A DNA stretch of 64,000 bases from Phoenix dactylifera (Eukaryota; Streptophyta; Magnoliopsida; Arecales; Arecaceae): assembly GCF_009389715.1 (NCBI RefSeq), contig NC_052409.1, positions 4,453,775 through 4,517,774 on the forward strand. Reading direction: 5' to 3'. Below are positions 57,610 to 64,000 of this stretch, in pieces. Every line of letters starts with the position of its first letter. Within the stretch, counting starts at the first letter, position 1. The position numbers were made by a program, and so were the translations under genes. The notes under the pieces are model-generated. The model was not told the origin of the DNA and did no database searches. It saw only the letters and a program-made list of their open reading frames with translations.

Positions 57610-57910
57610 AGACAAGCTAATTAAATGATAATTGGTTGATGAAGGCCCAACTTTTCAGGTATTGTCCCCTGTAGAAATATTGAATTTTGAAATAAAGGAT
57701 ATATCCAACTTCAATTTTCTGCAAATGTGTATGAATACCAATGATAGGCAGTTGATTGAATGATTTTTAAGGGGCTTCCTGTTTCAGGTTTAGGCACATA
57801 CACGGCAACAATCTTTGGATATTGAAGCAGTTTTTTTTCATTAACATGTGGCTGGCATGCTGCATGACCCCCTGTTGTTGTACACCTCTCCTCTCCATAT
57901 GTATCATTTA
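57610..57910 (+). promoter_or_regulatory. BSK 3' UTR with poly(A) signal
   Basis: AATAAA at 57691-57696 is followed by T-rich sequence. The cleavage site is inferred to lie near 57715-57740, though longer ends are possible. Confidence 0.5.
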
Positions 57911-60031
57911 TGTATATATGGAAGCAACGACCGGCATAGTGTCCCCGAAAGAAATTGCAAACTAATAATAAGTCTGCCAAGGAAAATGGGAAAGCTTGAT
58001 CCTTGATCCCTAGTTTTAGGTATTGTACTGTTGTTTTACAAGGTCGTGTGTTGTAAATGTCCATCTTGCTGGTAGGCATGTAACAGTGTACAGCAGTGGA
58101 ATGATCTAAATTTGTCAATGCGTTTCTTTTTGTCATCTGTGGGTCCTTATTGTTTTTTTTTTCCTGAGGATTGTTGGTTTCCTTCTGGAAGAACATTTGC
58201 TGAAAGCTTATGTATCTTGGAGTGAGTTTAACGTGTAGTGATGTGGAGATTCTTTGATGGTGGTTCTTATGTCGTTTGCATTGGACTACGAGTTCCTTTT
58301 TCTTTATGGGCCTTAAAGTGGGAATTGCTTGAAACTGGAAAATATTCAGTTGCCTTTCTAGTGGACATTGGAACAGCTTTATGTTCAAATGCTAGGGCCC
58401 ATGGAAACAGAATTTCCCTGCATTCCACGTACACGCGACATCCCATCATAATGTAAATGTTACATGGGACCGATCTTTTTCTTCTTTTTAGCGGCGATGT
58501 CCCGTTTTTTGTACAGATGATCTTTTTGCATTTGTGGTTCCCAAGTTCATTATTACCATGTATGGTAGGCTTAAAACAGCGCTATTGCTGTTTTCTCAAG
58601 GCTTCAAGACCTGAATGGAATGGTGATGCGGACGTAAACTCTGTAACAGGGCTGTATCAACTGCCTCCAGTAAGCGTGAAGCCCGTATTAGGAGTTTACG
58701 GTTTCTCTTCTGATCCTGCAATAGTATGAAATGAGAGAGCAGTCGAACAACAAAGAGTCGATTAAATCAAATCGATCCTCTATTCATTTGGTTCTAAAAG
58801 GAAGAAGTACGGTAATAATTAAACATCTACTTAAAAAAAGTATACAAATAGCTTCTTGCGTGATCCTGCTATCATGTTAAAAATCAGATCCTGCATTATA
58901 GGTGAGAGAGGCCACGGTGCAAGAAGACTGCCTTCTACTGTTGCCTTGGTGTGGTCTCTCACTCCCTCCAACGGGAATTACTCTAATGTATCCCTAAAGA
59001 TATTCAAGCAATCGATATCCATCCAATGATTTAGAGCCATATATTCTTTTTGGTAGTTGATTCAGACCCAGATATTTGGCAAGCGATATCTCTAGCCATC
59101 AAACTTAGGCGAACCCACTTCATGTGAAAACTTATAGAGGTTTTTTTTAATTTTTTACAGACATAAAACAAATCTTGCTCTCAAGGTGAAGGAGATTGAA
59201 ATCTTGTCTTCTACAGCTTTGCTTGGATAAATTTTAAGAGATGCTGCTGCTTTTTTCTTCCTTTTAGAGATATGAAAGGAGACCGATATCATTTTAGATT
59301 TATTATTTAAGCGATTACTGACAATACGCCACCATTGGATTGAATTGAGAAAGGTGTTTCCCTGAATCTTTTACTAACTTGCTTTCCACCTGTTGGTCTA
59401 GCAATTAAAATCTAGTCTATAATTTTTATTAAGCCCTTTTTCGCAATACTTACTGCGCTTAGGTGTAGACCTAAGCTTGTTTCTGAAACTGGCCTGTTCT
59501 TTATCGACGGGTTGGAAAATGCTAGGTGAACAAAATGTCACACAACTGGACAACTGATGGGACTATATATAAGGAGCAATTCTAAGACAACCAACTGATT
59601 CACAAATGAAGGTGATAATTTGATATTACTTTCTCCTTCTTTTTTGTCTCGGAAATAAAAAAAATATTATATTTGATGCAACTAATTATTTGTAGACTAT
59701 TGATTTCCTATGGGACTTATTGGTTTGGTCAAGTAGGGACAAAGTAGATGCACGACATATGAGATTTTTTTATAAAATAAAATAAAATAAAATAATAATA
59801 AGACTAGAGAGGAGCTCTAACTTCATCCCATTATCATATACCCAGCCCTCTCCATCTCAGCCAAAGACTGCGAAATCAGGATAGAGTTTCTGGGGTTGGA
59901 ACGAGGGTTGACACCCCAAACCCGCCCGGGTTTATCCATCTGAATTAGGTTGTGAAGTAGAGAATTTTGCGGATGACTATAAAGTGCACTGATAACCTGA
60001 AAATGCTCATAGAAAATTGATGCACTAGACC
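57911..60031. other. Intergenic region between BSK and tRNA-Cys
   Basis: AT-rich, with a short (AAAAT)n run near 59777-59802 and a few GC-rich words (CCCGCCCGGG near 59920-59930). No gene was recognised. Confidence 0.5.
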
Positions 60032-60103
60032 GGGTCCTTAGCTCAGTGGTAGAGCATTTGACTGCAGATCAAGAGGTCACCGGTTCGAACCCGGTAGGGC
60101 CCT
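60032..60103 (+). tRNA. tRNA-Cys (GCA)
   Basis: A full cloverleaf of 72 nt without intron. Acceptor GGGTCCT pairs with AGGGCCC (one G-T wobble). The D-arm is GCTC/GAGC around AGTGGTA. The anticodon stem TTTGA/TCAAG encloses CTGCAGA with anticodon GCA at 60064-60066. The T-arm reads ACCGG TTCGAAC CCGGT. The discriminator base is T, as in other tRNA-Cys. Internal A box (TAGCTCAGTGG) and B box (GGTTCGAACCC) are intact. CCA is not encoded, as expected for a nuclear eukaryotic gene. Confidence 0.97.
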
Positions 60104-60108
60104 CGCTA

Positions 60109-60114
60109 TTTTTT
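60109..60114 (+). terminator. Pol III terminator of tRNA-Cys
   Basis: A run of six T residues lies five bases after the mature 3' end. More T-runs follow. Confidence 0.8.
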
Positions 60115-60143
60115 ATTTTTTTTATTTTTATATTTTAATCTTC

Positions 60144-60375
60144 TTTTTAACTTACAAAAAACCATTTTACTATTTTTAATTTTTAATGTACAAAATATCA
60201 TTTTAACTTACAAAACCACCATTCTTTTTTAATTATCTCTATTTTTAAAACTTTTTAGCTTATAGAACCGTTCTTTATTTATTTTTTCTATTTGTTTAAT
60301 TTTTAACTTACAAAACCATTTTTCTATTTTTTATTATTTCTAAGGTAACCGTTCTTTTGAATTAAATTACCAAAA
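60144..60375 (+). repeat. Degenerate AT-rich tandem array after tRNA-Cys
   Basis: The phrase TTTTTAACTTACAAAACCAT, with a T-rich filler, recurs about five times with 30-50 bp spacing, starting near 60144, 60181, 60211, 60252 and 60300. The copies differ by substitutions and length. Confidence 0.7.
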
Positions 60376-61482
60376 TTCATGTCTCACTTGCACCAAGAGA
60401 AAAAAAAAAACTTACATTCAAGTTCTCGCATAAACCAGGGGAAAGGAAAACTCCAGTCACCGAGACTTCTTTTGGTAGTCCTGGGACTCCAGCTGAGTCC
60501 TTTCAAATTCAGGGTCTAACAACTTCCTAATCTCCCGTGAGTTGAATCCCTGTGACCAAAGGCCTTTTGTGACAAATGAAGGCATATAGATACATTCCCA
60601 TGTTATCATAAAAACATTACAGCAAGCAAACACATTTCTCGTGAACTTATTGGTAGAAATCAACTCTTCATTTATTTCTTAAAAATCTTACCATGAAACC
60701 TGTGTGATATGTTAATTGAATCAGAAACTAGAATGAATAGAGTTGCGCAAGTTGATAAAAGAGTCTTTGAAAGCTGCTGGGTTGAACTCCATTGTGCAAT
60801 TACAGCATCATATTCACAGCATAAAATATTTTGGAAGAACAAACCAGCAAAGTGAGGCAACAATTATGAATCGACAAAATGCAGATGCATGGCTCTTCCT
60901 AGATAATAAACAATATGGGCTAAGCTGCCTTCATTATTATAATCTACACGGTAACTTACTTTTTTGGGCAATCCTCTTCAAGATCGTAAGCTAAGCTGTA
61001 TGGTAGGCCAAACCTTTGCCAAACCTCTTCAATTGTTAGGCCAGAACTGCGCCAAACCACATAGGGCCATGCCGGAGTTTATCTTGCTAATGTCGCTCAT
61101 TTTAAACAAACCATGTTGACATGCATCTACTTGAGTCTTGACGCATGCGCCATCTTTCAGTACCTGTTACCTGTGTCCAAGCCAGGTAGACCATCCACAG
61201 GATTCAAAGGCAGGGTGCAACCACAAGACTTCTGTGCAGATGACAGGTACAACCAGTTGAAATTTATACCGTCTCCATGAGATTCAAGGTCCCATATCCA
61301 CTCTTAGCAGATTTTGGCAAGTTGGTGTGGCTCTAGATCCACGTTCCTGGCATTCGGTTTGATCGTATTCTTCACACTCTCGCCATATGTACTCCTTCCC
61401 TTGAAACAGAAGTGCAGGTTAGGAACTAACAATGGTGGACCTATTTGACTCTCTTCTTTGTAGTTTATTTCTCTTTGGTTTT
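60376..61482. other. Intergenic region and 3' flank of the DUF3527 gene
   Basis: AT-rich sequence that probably includes the 3' UTR of the minus-strand gene ending at 61483. No gene was recognised. Confidence 0.45.
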
Positions 61483-64000
61483 TTACTGCCTTTGTAAGTG
61501 TCTCACTTGCTCCCTGGGTGGCAACTTCAGCAAATCAGAATGTAACCTCTGCCTGCTCTGCTCATCGACCGGTGGAGAAGTTACTGAACTGTGCAATAGA
61601 GCAATGCAAATTGAGAATGCTTGTAAAGCAGACAGTTGTGCATGAAAATGGACTGAATAGAGTCCTCCCCCATCAGGGCTAATAGACAAAGCAGAAATCT
61701 TTTCTTTTCTTCCCTGTGAAAAAAAATTGACACAGTGAAAATTGTAATGTATACAAAGATATGACAAGTTCCGAGAAGCCAAACAAGAGCATGGTTCTGG
61801 TATTTGCACCATAAAAACAAATTGTAATGCTAAGAGGATATTAAGCGATATAATTTGACTAATATCTTTAGTCGATGCATGATACACTTGGTTTAAAGAA
61901 TTCTAATATCTTTTGCCCTCCAACTAATTATATGATGCCAGAAATCAGAACAAAAGGATAGAAAGATTCATCCAGTGATATTCCATGTATATTAAAGGAA
62001 AAAATATTCTGATGAATCGAACAGCAAAATCATTGTAATATATCAGGTAGGTTTGAGACGCACAATCTGAGATTGTAGTGGTAGATTTAGTTGATACGAT
62101 CTTCAGTTCCCATATGATATTATCTGCCAAAATATGTAAAAAATCATGTCTAGTCATTTTAATCAGCCACCATCAGAGAGTAATTGATAGAGGTACTCTT
62201 GGAGGCCACAGACTATTTTTTGACAAAATTGCTAATGAATCCCATTCCAATTGATGTGTCTACTTCCCTGATCACTATCATGGTATTTTTAGCCATTTTA
62301 GATCAATCTAGGTGAAACTTTTTGGGTATGGAAAGTTAATAGATTCCATATTGCAAAGTTAATGGAAGCTCGATATATTTTCTGATGATCAATTCACATA
62401 TTACTGAAAGTCATTCATCGTCTTTAACTTGCTTTCAGTCTTTGAGGACAGAACTGTATGCATGCTTAAACCAATTTATTTTATCAAATAAAAGAAAAAT
62501 GCACATGGATATACCTGACAAAATAATGCAATAGGGGGTTGACTTCCCATGGTTGGACAATCAGCCACAACACCGCTTGAATTGCCAAAAACAAAAATTG
62601 GACAGGCCATATCCCAGCCACCACAATCACAGCCTCCACCAGATCTCCATCTATCAAGTAATGACGAAGGGCCACCTTTTTCAGTGGCTGCCAACCCATG
62701 TGTGCCACTTGGAGTGACCACCTTCACATTTGCAGGATTCCATCTGCTGGATATGGTTCCTCTTATTTGATCAATGGTCGAAACACTTGATAAGTTCAGG
62801 TGTTCTCTTGTGATGTTTGCATTCATTTCCACATTCTTGGTGCTTTCCTTTTTATTTGAGGGAATCTGAATTACAATAGCTGCAATTTCAAGGTGTGAAT
62901 GCAAGTCTGCAGGTTCCCAGGGGTAAAAAGATGAAGCATCATAGTCACACTCGCTCAAAGCATGTCTAACAGGATACTGGCAATTTGCTGGCTCTGTTGA
63001 ACAATTTGCCTCTAAAGGACCACCTACAACCAAGTCACCAGCACTAATGTCCAAAGGTTGAATGGAAGAACACTGAGATCTTTCTTCAACTGCAAGACTC
63101 CTTCTTGCCTGCGCAATGTCATATAAAATAAACTCTGTCACAGTCGATTGATTGGAAGTGGCATTGCAACTCGTTTCTAAGCACAAATAAGTAGAAACTT
63201 GCATCTGGCCAATCAACGGAAAAGACTCTCCCTTCTTGTCCTTTTTCCCTGACCCAATGTTATTACCTCTCTTTTTACAGCTGTATAAGGTGTAGACCCA
63301 ATTAAATGCATTATCCGTTTTCCATGCCTTTGCAGAAAGAGCATCATCTGGGACTTTTGTTGAGAATTCAAAATATGGAGTACCATGCTTATAATTCAAT
63401 CTAAGAGTACCTTGTACATGAACCGGCGAAGAACTTGGAACTGACCCTTGGTCTCTTTTAATCACTCTCACAATTGGTTCCAACTTCTCTGTTGCCTTCA
63501 GAAAATCATTTGATAAAAACTTGCAGTACATACTATTTCTCCTCATGTTAGCAGAATCAGTTGTTCTGACACCAGTATCTTCTCTTTCCAGAAGTGATGG
63601 ATTTCGCTGAGATTTGGATTTCATGATAGGATTCAACATCTTCTTGAGAGGGTTAAGCCAAGTTTTTGTGCTGACTCTGAACAGATCTCTTTCTAACTGA
63701 CAAGGTGGATAAGATATTCCCACCTTCGCTGAAAATGACTTGGTCAAGGTGTCTACCATGTCTTGCTCATGAAGGGCTTCATTGCCATTCTCAGCACCAA
63801 GCACTTTTTGATTGCCTTTTAAATTTGACTTTTGAACTAATCCTCTTCCAAATAGCTCAAGACCTGCATTTGCAGAAGGGAATGCTGAACTATTTTCTGC
63901 TGAGATAAAACTTGGGTATAAACTTTTGACTTTTGAGTGCTCTTCGGGTAACAAGGGCACATCAGTAGGTTCAATAGACCTTGTTTGAATTGAGAGGCTT
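61483..64000 (-). CDS. DUF3527 family protein, 3' part (5' end outside window)
   Basis: Exons on the minus strand: 64000-62515 (open to the window edge) and 61713-61483, joined by a GT-AG intron (62514-61714) in phase 0. At least 571 residues are present. No stop separates the frame from the window edge, so the start lies outside; the GTG at 63960 is not a start. The visible N-part is Ser/Lys-rich (SKTWLNPLKKMLNPIMKSKS resembles the domain start seen in the family). Next come HVQGTLRLNYKHGTPYFEFS and KTDNAFNWVYTLYSCKK. The C-part has the Cys/Gly motif GGGCDCGGWDMACPIFVF, then on exon 2 LYSVHFHAQLSALQAFSICI. These are signatures of the plant-specific DUF3527 family, whose biochemical function is unknown. 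Confidence 0.9.

Noticed and set aside
57711-58388. 225-codon minus-strand open frame near the BSK 3' end
   Set aside because: Overlaps the BSK 3' UTR, has erratic composition and no family resemblance. Probably chance.

Overview
The window is nuclear DNA from a flowering plant. It holds intron-rich plant genes, an antisense-strand MIR393 hairpin, and AT-rich intergenic DNA full of hAT, LTR, SINE and LINE-like debris. Coding exons lack the extreme GC bias of many grass genes, introns are long, and the BSK and AHL proteins look monocot-like. A non-grass monocot such as a palm is my best guess; this is inference.

Layout: (1) 1-6.3 kb, plus strand: an MCTP gene (four C2 domains plus C-terminal membrane anchor), with one coding exon behind a 2.4-kb 5'-UTR intron. 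(2) 7.5-18.7 kb, minus strand: a five-exon AT-hook (AHL/PPC) gene of 364 codons. Its first intron carries a 3.9-kb hAT element bounded by a perfect 8-bp target-site duplication. The transposase is dead, and its middle is replaced by about 390 bp of GC-rich, Gypsy-like sequence. (3) 24.2-28.9 kb, minus strand: a three-exon gene for a small Lys-rich protein, with a 4.3-kb intron holding a MITE-like element and a LINE-like fragment. (4) 29-46.4 kb: a 17-kb stretch with no recognisable protein gene. It contains a convincing MIR393 hairpin (33.86-33.96 kb, minus), a GC-rich island at 38 kb, a miniature LTR element at 39.5 kb, three related LINE-like tails and a T-rich block. (5) 46.4-57.7 kb, plus strand: a ten-exon BR-signalling kinase (BSK) gene of 491 codons, with an Au-type SINE in intron 3. 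(6) 60.03-60.10 kb: a tRNA-Cys(GCA) gene followed by a degenerate AT-rich tandem array. (7) 61.5-64.0 kb, minus strand: the 3' part of a DUF3527-family gene that runs off the window.

The genes do not form an operon or an obvious cluster. Two have established hormone-signalling roles: BSK (brassinosteroid receptor output) and miR393 (repression of TIR1/AFB auxin receptors). Nothing in the sequence shows that their proximity matters. I found no convincing undescribed system. The most unusual structures are the patched hAT relic in the AHL intron and the roughly 200-bp LTR-PBS-PPT-LTR arrangement.
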